DNA from: Medicago truncatula
Lineage: Eukaryota > Streptophyta > Magnoliopsida > Fabales > Fabaceae
Direction: 5' to 3'
Length of the DNA: 64,000 bases
NCBI RefSeq assembly: GCF_003473485.1
Contig: NC_053042.1
Location: forward strand, 12,482,501-12,546,500
The translations under genes and the position numbers were made by a program. Below, in pieces: positions 1 to 9,323 of this stretch. The number at the start of each line of letters is the position of its first letter. Within the stretch, counting starts at the first letter, position 1. The notes under the pieces are model-generated. The model was not told where the DNA came from and ran no database searches. It saw only the letters and a program-made list of their open reading frames with translations.

Positions 1-156
1 TTACATATAGAAATGCGAGTAAAAACAGAAGCATAGTCCTTTAATTAGAAAACTAGAAAGCAAGTAGTCTACAATATTCTACATGAGAAGTAGCTCCTTT
101 GTTTTTGGCACATCCTTATTTCTTGTATTGTACAGCTAACTTCCACAATAATGGTA
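1..156 (-). repeat. 3' flank of RFL-PPR gene, inverted copy of 5930-6120
   Basis: Read on the minus strand, this stretch aligns with the sequence downstream of the PPR gene at 4626-5864. Both contain a matching run around 'gaatattgtaga', then 'tgctttctagtttt', then a 'ggac(c/t)atgcttctg' block. The duplication that produced the two PPR genes therefore included the 3' untranslated region. The copy runs off the window edge. Confidence 0.75.
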
Positions 157-1359
157 TTATTCCAGAAAAGGTTTGCAAAATTGCAAACTCAGCTCTTCCA
201 CTTTTCTTGCAACCTTAACTCTTCCACCTTTGTATAGTCCACCAACCACAGATTGATAGCTAGCGAGATGAGGTTGGACACCACGTTTTATCAGCACACA
301 CAAGGCTCGTTTAGCAGCTTTGACCTCATGTTCTGTACCTAATTCTAAAGTGGGAATACAAGTACTTGTGTTGATGTTTTCTATTGCCTTCAATTCTCTA
401 AACATGGCAATTGCTTGTTTAAATTGACCGGTGATGCAATAGCCATAGATTAGACGGTGATGCAAGCCACGATTACGCATAACTCGTTTGTTCTTAACAA
501 CTATTTCAGAAAATAAAGCATAGGCTTCGTTTACAAGTCTATCTTCGCAGAGCCTAGATATGACTTTTGCATACACCACCATGAGGCGAACAAAACAAGT
601 AACAGTATCATGTTCACATGGTCGCTGTCTCAACAAGTGTGTGGCCATTTTAATTTCTCCTATCCCACATAAACAATGAATTAGAATATCATAACTACAA
701 TCGTCCAACTCAAAACCCTTTAAGATGGAGTAATTAAAAAACATAATTGCTTTAGAAATCTGGCCTCTATCACATAAACCTTGTAAAAGATAATTCAAAG
801 TGGAAGCAGTAGGACGATGACCGGCTTTAATGATATTGTGGAATAGACAGAAAGCCGAGGACATGTTACCAGTGGCACAATGACAGTCGATGAGGATTTT
901 CCAAGTATCAACGTTTGGGAAAACATTATTATGGGTTTGGGATTCGTCCCACAGACGACCAAGTCTAAGAATAGTATCAGACAAACCCTGGGAGCTAAGG
1001 GAAGATAAAATGTAGTTATAATCAGATATGGAATAGAGACCCCTAGTACTAGTAGATAGCATGGATTTGAACTGTGAAACAGCCATACCTGTAAGCTCGC
1101 ATGAGATAACAACCATAGGATTAATATTGTTAGACTTAGAGGAGGATGATGATGTTGTAACTGGGGGAGAATTTCGGAGATTTTTTATAATTTCTCCAAA
1201 AACAGAGGATGTTGTTGAATTTGAGGAGAAGGAACGAAGGTATGAAACACAAGGACAAGAAGGAGGAAACAATTTGTTGTTGTTTTTGGAAATAATAGAG
1301 ACAGAAGAGGAAGCATAGTACCTTATTAACCTTGACAACATTGTTGTTTGTACTGTCAT
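157..1359 (-). CDS. RFL-type pentatricopeptide repeat protein (short, degenerate)
   Basis: This is an intronless 400-residue frame. The first 55 residues are rich in Ser, Arg and Asn with few acidic residues, like a mitochondrial presequence. PPR repeats start near residue 145 (NVDTWKILIDCHCATGN) and recur about every 35 residues. The signature 'AFCLFHNIIKAGHRP', 'GLCDRGQISKAIMFFN' and 'VNEAYALFSEIVV' resembles the restorer-of-fertility-like clade, which binds mitochondrial RNA. It has far fewer repeats than a standard RFL protein (10-20) and its middle repeats are irregular, so it may be a decaying gene. The paralogue at 4626-5864 starts at the second Met (MLSRLI, position 1341), so the start may be 1341 rather than 1359. 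Family is clear; function of this copy is not. Confidence 0.8.
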   Translation of the reverse strand: MTVQTTMLSRLIRYYASSSVSIISKNNNKLFPPSCPCVSYLRSFSSNSTTSSVFGEIIKNLRNSPPVTTSSSSSKSNNINPMVVISCELTGMAVSQFKSMLSTSTRGLYSISDYNYILSSLSSQGLSDTILRLGRLWDESQTHNNVFPNVDTWKILIDCHCATGNMSSAFCLFHNIIKAGHRPTASTLNYLLQGLCDRGQISKAIMFFNYSILKGFELDDCSYDILIHCLCGIGEIKMATHLLRQRPCEHDTVTCFVRLMVVYAKVISRLCEDRLVNEAYALFSEIVVKNKRVMRNRGLHHRLIYGYCITGQFKQAIAMFRELKAIENINTSTCIPTLELGTEHEVKAAKRALCVLIKRGVQPHLASYQSVVGGLYKGGRVKVARKVEELSLQFCKPFLE

Positions 1360-1410
1360 GTATGTTTTGCAGTCAACACAAGACAGATTGTTCTACCGTA
1401 CGGCTACCAG

Positions 1411-1428
1411 AACCCTAAACCCTAAACC
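1411..1428 (-). promoter_or_regulatory. telo-box upstream of the PPR gene
   Basis: The run 'aaccctaaaccctaaacc' is two telomere-type units, 52 bp upstream of the 157-1359 start codon. Short telo-boxes (AAACCCTAA) are known in promoters of plant translation and organelle-biogenesis genes. Here it may be a promoter element or an interstitial telomere remnant; its position near the start favours the former. Confidence 0.5.
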
Positions 1429-1429
1429 T

Positions 1430-2374
1430 TGATTTTTTATTTTATTTTTAATTTTATGTATATATTTTATAAATGGAAAAGTCTGAATAAATTAGAATTC
1501 ATTTGTTAAAAACATGCGGCCAATTAAGGATAAGAATCTAACATATTCTTTCATCTATAATTTGTTTTGGATGTTATCTATCCCTCCCGTTATGTTACGA
1601 GGGGGAATGGGTCTATAATCCGGAGTTCGATCGGAAATCAAGTAAATTGTGACAGAGAAGTGTTCCTTGAACTTGATTGTTTTGGATTATTCTTTGTTCT
1701 ATTTGTTATTTCATTCTTCAAGTTTTCCTTTCAAACCTAGGGATTGTCATGGTGGTGTAGCCTTATCGAGATTAGCTTGGCTACTTTTCCGCCCTATATG
1801 AAGATTAGCTTCACAGGTTACTTTTTTCGGCTTCAGTCCAGAGATCTAAAAACATACGATAATCAAACCCCTGGGTGAAGTGAAGTTCTCTTAAGCGGCT
1901 GGCTTCCTCCTGAGCTCTAGTTCAAAGACATCAGAGTGTCATCCTCTCTAAATCTAAGGTTCGAATTATTCTAGTGCTAACAACTCATGTGTTGGATCGG
2001 TTCATGCATGTTTGCTTTGGTTTCAATTGACCCCCGTTAATAAACGGTGAGATTGGTCTCTAAATTAGTTGGTCACGTCAGACAAATATCTATTTTTTTT
2101 AATGTATTCCTTTCATGTTTTCTCATTGGACTTTTTTTTAAAGAACATTGAACTTTTTTTTAAAGAACATTGGACTTTTTATTTAATTTCAGATTAAACT
2201 TAAATTCTATTTTTGTTTTTAATATTCCAAAACATTTTTTTCAAATCCAATTACATTATCTTCGACGTTGGCATTTAGCTATGGGTGGATCCAAAGATCT
2301 CATGAATAACACTTTTAAAATGTTGTTTAGTAAAGAGATTTAAATTTTCATTAAACTTTACTACTTCCATGCAG
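1430..2374. other. Intergenic DNA, no gene recognised
   Basis: No coding frame or splice structure is convincing here. The stretch 1560-2050 is less AT-rich than its surroundings and reads like the untranslated or broken part of an old repeat, but I cannot assign a family. Confidence 0.5.
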
Positions 2375-2600
2375 TGGCGGAGCCACGTCGGGTTCAGGGG
2401 ATGCACCTGAACCCCCTGACCTTCTTTAATTTAAATGTGTGTGATGCTATGCAATTTCTATATTGAACTTGAATCCCCTACTTTTCCGACGTGGCTCCGC
2501 CAGTCGGGTTCAGGGGATGCACCTGAACCCCCTGACCTTCTTTAATTTAAATGTGTGTGATGCTATGCAATTTCTATATTGAACTTGAACCTCCTCTGCA
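2375..2600. repeat. Palindromic-ended MITE-like element plus partial tandem copy
   Basis: A 128-bp unit (2375-2502) starts with 'tggcggagccacgtcgg' and ends with its exact reverse complement, 'ccgacgtggctccgcca'. A second, partial copy of the interior follows at once (2503 to about 2590), repeating 'gtcgggttcaggggatgcac' almost without change. The near identity implies a recent local duplication. Terminal inverted repeats suggest a small non-autonomous DNA element; the superfamily is not clear. Confidence 0.6.
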
Positions 2601-3077
2601 CCAGTTCTCTCTATCTCACTCTGCAGTTGACACATGATCGACAAGCACAACAAAACACTAACATTAAGGTTAATTTCTTTTTTAACAATTTAGAGATTTG
2701 AATATAGTTATATTTGTAGGTATATGTACTTTTCTATTTTATGCTATTGGCTGTTGTGAGTTTCTTCGCAGATTTATCTTTTTGTTTTTAGCAACTTTGC
2801 ATTTATATTGTATTGATGTACTCTATCAATTTGAATAAATTAATATCATTTATTTTTATAAAAAAATGTGATGTTAAAATTCTTGTAGTGGTTGGTGCAA
2901 AATCATCAACAAAATTGGGTATAAAATTTATCTCTATTCATACACTAAACCACATACCTTGCACCTAAAATAAATTATATATAGTATAATTATTAACAAA
3001 CGTGGTAACATAATGATAATCATGGATAATAATTATTCATACACTAAGCCAGCATAAACATGGATAATAATTATATT

Positions 3078-3091
3078 ATTTAAAGTGTGCA
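3078..3091. repeat. Left target-site duplication of the LINE
   Basis: 'atttaaagtgtgca' recurs exactly at 4165-4178, just after the A-rich tail of the LINE remnant. A perfect 14-bp direct repeat flanking a poly(A)-ended insert is the mark of target-primed reverse transcription. Confidence 0.8.
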
Positions 3092-4164
3092 TGGATAATT
3101 CTCACATGCATGTTTATGGCCGTTGGAATCTTATTTGGAAGTTTAAAGTGTCTCCTAAAATCAAGAATTTTCTTGGCGTTTATGTCATGGTTGTTTTTCA
3201 ACACGCGCTTGCCTAAGTAGTAGAGGAGTCTCTTGCCCAATTGAATGTGTTCAATGTAAAAACAATTATGAAGATAGCATTCATATTCTCATTGAGTGTT
3301 CTAAAGTTGTTCAAGTATGGCGGAATGCGAATTTATGGGACACAATTGACAGGGTGATTCGTCAAGATTATAATAGTCATGCTCTCATATTCACTCTTTT
3401 GCAGTATCTTTCTTCAGGGCAATGTGAACTATGTCCACAATTATGGGACACGGATTGATAACTAGCAAGATCAGGTTTGACACCGCGTTTTATCTGCACA
3501 GAATAAAACCAATTCGTAGGTATCTCAACGTGCAACTCAACTTCTAGAAGAATGGAGAGCAACCCAAGTTATTAGGCCTTGCAACAGCACCCAAACCACC
3601 GTACCACAGGTGCGACCCATAAGGCAAGAAAAAGATAATTGGAAGAAATCGGCACCTGATAGGTATAAATGCAACACTGATGCATCATTTTCCTCTTCTC
3701 TTAACTGGGTTGGTCTGGGCATGTGCCTTAGGGATGACGATTGTGCTTTTGTTCTTGTAAGAACGAAATTGTTTGCTCCTCTTTGCAATATAGACGTGGG
3801 GGAGGCTGCTGGTTTGCACACAACTATTGATTGGATTTCCAATCAACAGTTTGACAGCGTCGATTTTGTTCTTGATTGTAAAAGAGTTGTTGATTGTGTT
3901 AATGCTAGCCTAGATGATAGTAGCGAATTTGGGTGTATTATTACTGCTTGTAAACAGTTGCTAGTGGTGTAAACAACTGTTAGTGGATAGATTTCAGAAC
4001 TCTCATGTCGAGTTCAACAGGAGGCAAGCAAATAGGATAGCTCACGAGTTAGCTGATGCAGCCATGTCTAATCCTAGCCCCCATATTATTGATGATGTAC
4101 CTACATTTATTTGACATATTTTAGCTAATGAAATGCAATGAATTTCTTCCTTAAAAAAAAATAA
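3092..4164 (+). mobile_element. 5'-truncated LINE (zf-RVT and RNase H remnants)
   Basis: Positions 3120-3430 encode, with frame breaks, a zf-RVT domain (LIWKFKVSPKIKNF, then SCPIECVQCKN, then DSIHILIECSKVVQVW). Positions about 3610-4112 encode an RNase H-like domain (CNTDASF, GMCLRDD, GEAAGLHTTIDW, then RQANRIAHELADAAM in another frame). This order is the C-terminal end of plant L1-type LINE ORF2. The element ends in an A-rich tail near 4153-4164 and is bounded by 14-bp target duplications, so it inserted already 5'-truncated. It has several stops and frame changes and is dead. A 53-bp foreign segment lies inside it at 3449-3501. Confidence 0.85.
3449..3501 (-). pseudogene. 53-bp fragment of the RFL-PPR 3' end inside the LINE
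   Basis: On the minus strand this encodes IKRGVKPDLASYQSV, matching the last PPR repeat of the 4626-5864 gene (IKRGVKPDLASCQSV). Base by base it matches the complement of about 5708-5760 with three differences in 53. It lies between the zf-RVT and RNase H parts of the LINE, where no such sequence belongs. It is most simply explained as filler DNA copied from the neighbouring gene during break repair. Confidence 0.85.
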
Positions 4165-4178
4165 ATTTAAAGTGTGCA
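4165..4178. repeat. Right target-site duplication of the LINE
   Basis: Exact copy of 3078-3091, directly after the A-rich tail. Confidence 0.8.
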
Positions 4179-4625
4179 AATTACTCTCGTGACCTGTTCG
4201 GGAAGAAGTGTCTCGCGACAACGAATATTATCTATAAGAAAACACATTGCACAAAGGTGAAAAATCAAAATAAATGAAAGAAGGCTGAAAATATGTGGAA
4301 ATCATTTATTTAACTAAAGTAGAAAAGAAAAATTTGAAGGGTGATTTCAAGTCAAAATTGAAGCTAAATCATCCTCTTTGTTAGGTCAACAAGAAGAATT
4401 ATGGTGACGGCTAGGATTTGAGAAAGAGAAAAGAAGTGAAAGAGTCGAAGGTCATATATGGTTTCAAATACAATAAAGGAGTATATATTATTTAACCATT
4501 AACTATAACATTTTTCATTAAAAAATATTATATAGTAGGGGTTAGCTAGGGTAGCGGTAGTAATCTTGAATCTGTGTTGTTACTTCTGTTGTGCGCAAAA
4601 CATACATTCAGTGCAAACAACAACA

Positions 4626-5864
4626 ATGTTGTCAAGGTTAATAAGATATGTTGGTACCTCTTCTGTTTCTGTTTCTGTTTCTGTTTCTTCTTCTATTATT
4701 ATTCCCAACAATAACAAGCTGTTTCCTCCTCCTCGTCCTTTTGTTTCATACCTTATTCGTTCCTTCTCTTCAAGTACAATTACAGAACCCTTGTACTTTA
4801 ATCTTGAAACTCTTGATCATTTTTCTGCTATTCGTATATTCGATCTGATGCTCGATTACGATGGCTTCTATTCCATATCCGATTTTAACTTCCTTTTTTC
4901 TTCCCTTATCAAAAAGGGTTGCCTCTTGACTGTTTTTCAACTTGCTCAACGATGGGAGGAATCCCTATCCCGTAAGTGTTATGATCGTGTATATCCAAAC
5001 ATTGATACTTGGAAAATCCTCATCAGTTGTCACTCTAAAAAAAAATCAGGTAACATCTCTTTTGCTTTCTCTCTATTCCACAGAATAATTGAAGACGGTC
5101 ATCGTCCTACTACTTCCACATTGAATGATATTTTTCGAGGTTTATGTCTCAGAGGCCAGATTTATAAAGCAATTATGTTTTATAATTACACCATACTAAA
5201 GGGTTTTCAGTTGAACCTTGAGACTTATTCTATTATAATCCATGGTTTATGTAAGATAGGAGAAACTAAAAAAGCAATACACTTTTTGAGAGAGGCACCG
5301 CAGATTCACAAGGAACAAAATAATGGTTTATGTGAGATTGGAGAAACTAAAATACCCTTTCACTTTTTGAGCGAGGCGGAGCAGGAGGAAGATGAATTTG
5401 AGGATATGTATGATGCGATCATAATCACACTCTGCATGGAAAGACATATAAACGAAGCCTATGATTTATTTTCTGAAATGATTGTTAAGAAGAAGATCAT
5501 ACCTTGTAATGACATATATTGCTGTCTAGTCTATGGCTATTGCATCACTGGTCAATTTAAGCAAGCAATTGCCTTGTTTAGAGAATTTGGGGAAGCACTA
5601 AGAATAAGAAACATCGGTGCTTTAGATACAGAACATATACAAGATGTGAAAGCTGCTAAATTTGTTACAGAACAAGAGGTGACAGCTGCTAAAAGAGCAG
5701 TTGCTGTTCTGATAAAACGCGGTGTCAAACCTGATCTTGCTAGTTGTCAATCCGTGGTTGGTGGACTATACAATGGTGGAACAGTTAAAGTTACAAGAAA
5801 GATGGAAGAGTTGAGTTTGAGATTTTCTGTTTGTTTTCTGGAAAATCATTATTACTTAGGTTAA
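4626..5864 (+). CDS. RFL-type pentatricopeptide repeat protein (short, degenerate)
   Basis: Intronless, 412 residues from the ATG at 4626. That start is chosen because MLSRLIRY matches the paralogue at 157-1359, and the frame upstream has no ATG. Residues 1-50 form a Ser/Val/Ile-rich presequence with a simple run of SVSVSV, consistent with mitochondrial import. PPR repeats include NIDTWKILISCHSKK, AIMFYNYTILKGFQLNLETY and INEAYDLFSEMIV. Two internal oddities are visible: a repeat core is duplicated (GLCKIGETKKAIHFLREA then GLCEIGETKIPFHFLSEA), and a short tract near residues 340-360 is repeated (DVKAAK, then EVTAAK). About 420 residues is short for an RFL protein; whether it is functional is uncertain. 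Confidence 0.8.
   Translation: MLSRLIRYVGTSSVSVSVSVSSSIIIPNNNKLFPPPRPFVSYLIRSFSSSTITEPLYFNLETLDHFSAIRIFDLMLDYDGFYSISDFNFLFSSLIKKGCLLTVFQLAQRWEESLSRKCYDRVYPNIDTWKILISCHSKKKSGNISFAFSLFHRIIEDGHRPTTSTLNDIFRGLCLRGQIYKAIMFYNYTILKGFQLNLETYSIIIHGLCKIGETKKAIHFLREAPQIHKEQNNGLCEIGETKIPFHFLSEAEQEEDEFEDMYDAIIITLCMERHINEAYDLFSEMIVKKKIIPCNDIYCCLVYGYCITGQFKQAIALFREFGEALRIRNIGALDTEHIQDVKAAKFVTEQEVTAAKRAVAVLIKRGVKPDLASCQSVVGGLYNGGTVKVTRKMEELSLRFSVCFLENHYYLG
5242..5390 (+). repeat. Internal tandem duplication within the PPR gene
   Basis: The segment around 'ggtttatgtaagataggaga' (5243 on) recurs from about 5324 as 'ggtttatgtgagattggaga', a period near 81 bp, in frame. It duplicates the first helix and turn of one PPR repeat. 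The paralogue at 157-1359 has only one copy, so the change is specific to this gene. Confidence 0.7.
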
Positions 5865-5929
5865 TTATTATGATTATATTTATTTCATGTGTGTTCTTGC
5901 TTGACCTTAGCTTTCCTGATAATAATATG

Positions 5930-6120
5930 GGTCTAGCTGTACCATATTGAAATAAGGATGGATCCTTCAAAGGAAGGACGGAAGGAGCTACGTCCTGCCG
6001 GTGGAATATTGTAGATTACATGCTTTCTAGTTTTTTAATTTAAGGACCATGCTTCTGCTTTTACTTTCACTTCTACATCTTTGCTTCCAAGTGTGTGCAC
6101 TGCAAAATAATAATGCTTAA
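5930..6120 (+). repeat. 3' flank of RFL-PPR gene, inverted copy of 1-156
   Basis: Contains the blocks 'tctagctgtacca', 'aaataaggatg', 'gaatattgtaga' and 'tgctttctagtttt' in the same order as the complement of 1-156, with small indels. This defines the outer limit of the inverted duplication seen in this window. Confidence 0.75.
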
Positions 6121-6649
6121 TTAATGTAATTCTAATTTGTTCATGTGTTTCTTGTTTTATATTTTCTCTTTGATTATGCCTTATCATTGTCTTGCCTTGT
6201 GACATTTTCTTTGGATGGATCTTACTCTTATGATTCGGTAATAGACCATACAATCTAGGATTGAGTTTCTCATTCATGTTTTTGGCTATGATCAAATAAG
6301 TTTCCAACAGTATTATAAACCTAGTTTAGCTCATAACAGCTACTTGAGACTGTCTCATATTGCTTTCACTATATAGAGAAGCTTGTGTATCATTTCTGAT
6401 TCTGATTTCTTCATACTTTCTTTCTTTTATATATGTATGATAGTTGTCATTCCACACTCTTCATATTTTATTTCTGCATGATGTGTTGGACTGCTTATTT
6501 GAAACCGAGATTAAGTTTTAAGTCTCGGTCAGAAGTAACTATAGTTGGACCGCAAACTGAAAAACATTGTTACGAAGATAACTCTAACATCTTTAATATT
6601 GATCCTAAAATTGTTCACGCATGCAAGCATGTCTGTTTTGCTGTACTAT

Positions 6650-6840
6650 GTTCAATATCATGCTCTCTAATGGTATCTCTTCTGTATCTGATTATAACTT
6701 CATGTTATTTCCCTTCACAAAACCAGTCATTCCTTTATTGGTGTCTTTCACTTTCTCAAAAATGGGAAACATCCTCGTCAATTGTCATTGTCTTGCTATA
6801 AGATTATGTAATATCTTCTCAGCTTTTTCTTGATTTCAAT
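6650..6840 (+). pseudogene. Third RFL-PPR copy, heavily decayed
   Basis: Across shifting frames one reads NGISSVSDYNFMLF, then LLVSFTFSKMGN, then ILVNCHCLAIRLCNIFSAFS. These correspond in order to the paralogues' FYSISDFNFLFSS, then KILIDCHCATGNMSSAF. Only about 190 bp is recognisable, with deletions, frame changes and stops. It shows the cluster once held at least three copies. Confidence 0.65.
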
Positions 6841-7772
6841 AAATATTTGAATGCTCGAATGTTTCTATTCGATACAATTCTTGGTGAAAATAAAATCAAT
6901 ACTACTATAAAAATGAACTTAGAAAAACAGGGGGAACAAAGGAGAGACTTGGTCCTTATCGTCATAGTAATTCTTGATAATTTTTGTTTCTATTTGAACA
7001 CAATTTGGTTCTTTTGCTCTTTCAAAATCATTTTGTCTTTTATTTTGATAGAGGTCGGAGATATACCCCCTTTGATTGAATTTGTATTTTGAGTTCAAGA
7101 ACCGGTCAGAAAACAAAAATTATTTTATGTTTAAGTAACTCGTATTTTTTTTTTCATACAAAATTAACTATGCCAAAGTAGTATTTAACTTTAATAAAGC
7201 ACAATTAAATATAGGCAAAAAGTTCGCTTGCTCCAAAGCGGGTGTTAAGAAATGTTGAAGAGACCCCCTTATTTATAGAAAATTACGAATTATCCAACAT
7301 CAATGTTTAGGTTAGCATTATCTTATAAAAATCTTTGTCATCGAGTCAGATTGCGATTACGGATTGCGCTGGCATCAGCATTTACGTCAGTGTTATTCGT
7401 AATCACGATCAGATTTGAATTTGATGATTCTGATTTGAATAAGATAACTCTAAAGTAAGCGTTTTTGTGAGATTGTTCGTAAATTTGTATAAATTGTGAG
7501 CCTCTTTAACATATCATAACACACATTTCACGCACTCACGTTCATGTTGAAAAAAATAAACGCCTCTATCCTCTATCTCTTCCAACATAACAAGTTCAAT
7601 CGGTCAATCAACCAATCATTTGAATTTAAGTCAATTCAACCATGTGACCCCTTTTGGTGACAATGATTTTATGAGTATATATCTTGTTCGAATTTAGCTG
7701 CTCAATTGAGGGCATATGAAATATAAAAATTAGGGTTCCATTAATAAATAAATAAAAAAAACACAATTATTA
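6841..7772. other. Intergenic DNA, nothing recognised
   Basis: AT-rich; only short frames of no recognisable family. No RNA gene or clear repeat is seen. Confidence 0.5.
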
Positions 7773-8530
7773 AAAGGCTTAGTTCTTTGTTGGTCCATTT
7801 AAAATTTATCACGTGATGTTTTTTAAGGGAGTTCAAATTTCTAATTTGCAAAAACAACATTGCAACGTATAACGCAATAGAATGGCATATGAGTGAAAGA
7901 CAAAATTGAAACGACATTTAAAGAGAAAAAGGGTGCTAGTGACAGCTTCATCGGCGAGCATGATTCAGGGGCTATTATGCTATTCGTTTTATTTCATTAT
8001 TTATCGTAAAATGTTACCGCAGAAACATGCATCTGTTAGTGAAAAAATGAGGAAAAAAATGTGTTACAACCTACATAATCACAAAAGGGAGCAATAGATA
8101 AATGTGTGTGTGTAAACGAGCACAAGAGCCTTTGAATAATGATTATGGAAGGAGATTCGAATATGGAAGTGACTTGGGAAGGAGATTTGGAGTGAGAGAT
8201 GAAGTTTTTGCTGATGTGAAAATTTGGGAGAAGAGTAAACCCTAGAATCTAAAGCAGCTATCACGTGCCAATCTCTTTTATATTTTCTTTTTCCTTTTCT
8301 TGAATTCATGTGTTTACACGCCTGCCTTTTTTTTTTATTTTTTATAAACAAACAGTAATATATACATGTGGCGTGCCACGTTCTTTAATGAAGTGTCAAA
8401 TAAGCATTGATTTGGTGAAAATTGCAAAGGGGTTAATTCATTAGGGGGCCAAATTTTTCATTTTTTTAATAGGGACCAAAATCGTAACATTTTAAAACTT
8501 AGGAACCAAAGATACACTTAAGTCTTGTTT
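7773..8530. mobile_element. Possible non-autonomous DNA element with diverged inverted ends
   Basis: The left end ('aaggcttagttctttgttgg') and the complement of the right end ('caagacttaagtgtatcttt') resemble each other and the legume MULE-like ends that mention 'tttggtcc'. Interior frames at 7906-8097 and 8079-8351 match nothing I know. No clean target duplication was found, so limits and class are tentative. Confidence 0.35.
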
Positions 8531-9323
8531 ATACCACAGGATTTGGAAATTTGGGTATGGGTAATGAAATGAAAAGCGATATCACATCTTGATCAAAGGT
8601 ACATGCTCTGTTGTTGAAATGCTTAAGAAAATTTGTTAAAGTAGATAGATTTGCATTTTTTTTTTCCTTTTCCTGAAAATCTTTATCCATCCAAAGATGT
8701 TATGGAATAACTTAAAAAATGTTTTTTGTAAAAGATATACAACAAGCAAACGGTTAAATGTTGCACATGATGTATAACGGAAGAAAATTCAAACTATTTC
8801 AATAGTTGAAGCCAATAATGCTTATGAAAAAGCTACATGGTTTGATGCTAACAACACAACAAGCATGCTTGAAAATGATTATTCATTGGAAGAGTGATAC
8901 ATGACTTGCTTCTGAAGATGAACCCGTCAAGTTATAGTCAGTGAAGAAGCACTTGAATGCTTCCATACATATATAGTCACTCAAGGTAAATATGCAATTG
9001 CGTTCTGTTGCTCATCAAATTGCAAAATCAGAAAAGTATAAAATCTTGTGCTTATTTGCCAATAAATACAAATGTTGTACATTTAGATCTATAAGTATAA
9101 GTAGCTGTTAGTCTAAGACTTTTCTGTTATTCGGTAATTAAGAACATAGGATATTATTCTATACTATACAATATATCTTATACAATGCCACTGTCATATT
9201 ACAGTATCATATTAAAATTTAGCCTCCTTCTTAACACGATTTATGTTTTCCTGAATGTTGATGATTACATAGAAAAGTAATATTAATAGACAGATTAGAT
9301 TAGATACAAAAATACAGATCTTA
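8531..9323. other. Intergenic DNA downstream of the oxidoreductase gene
   Basis: No gene is supported. A short readable stretch near 8805-8900 (VEANNAYEKATWFDANN) ends in a stop and has no splice partners; it may be a relic exon of unknown origin. Confidence 0.4.

Noticed and set aside
4566-4625. N-terminal extension (LNLCCYFCC...) of the second RFL-PPR frame
   Set aside because: It has no ATG, and the paralogue aligns from MLSRLI, so the start was set at 4626.
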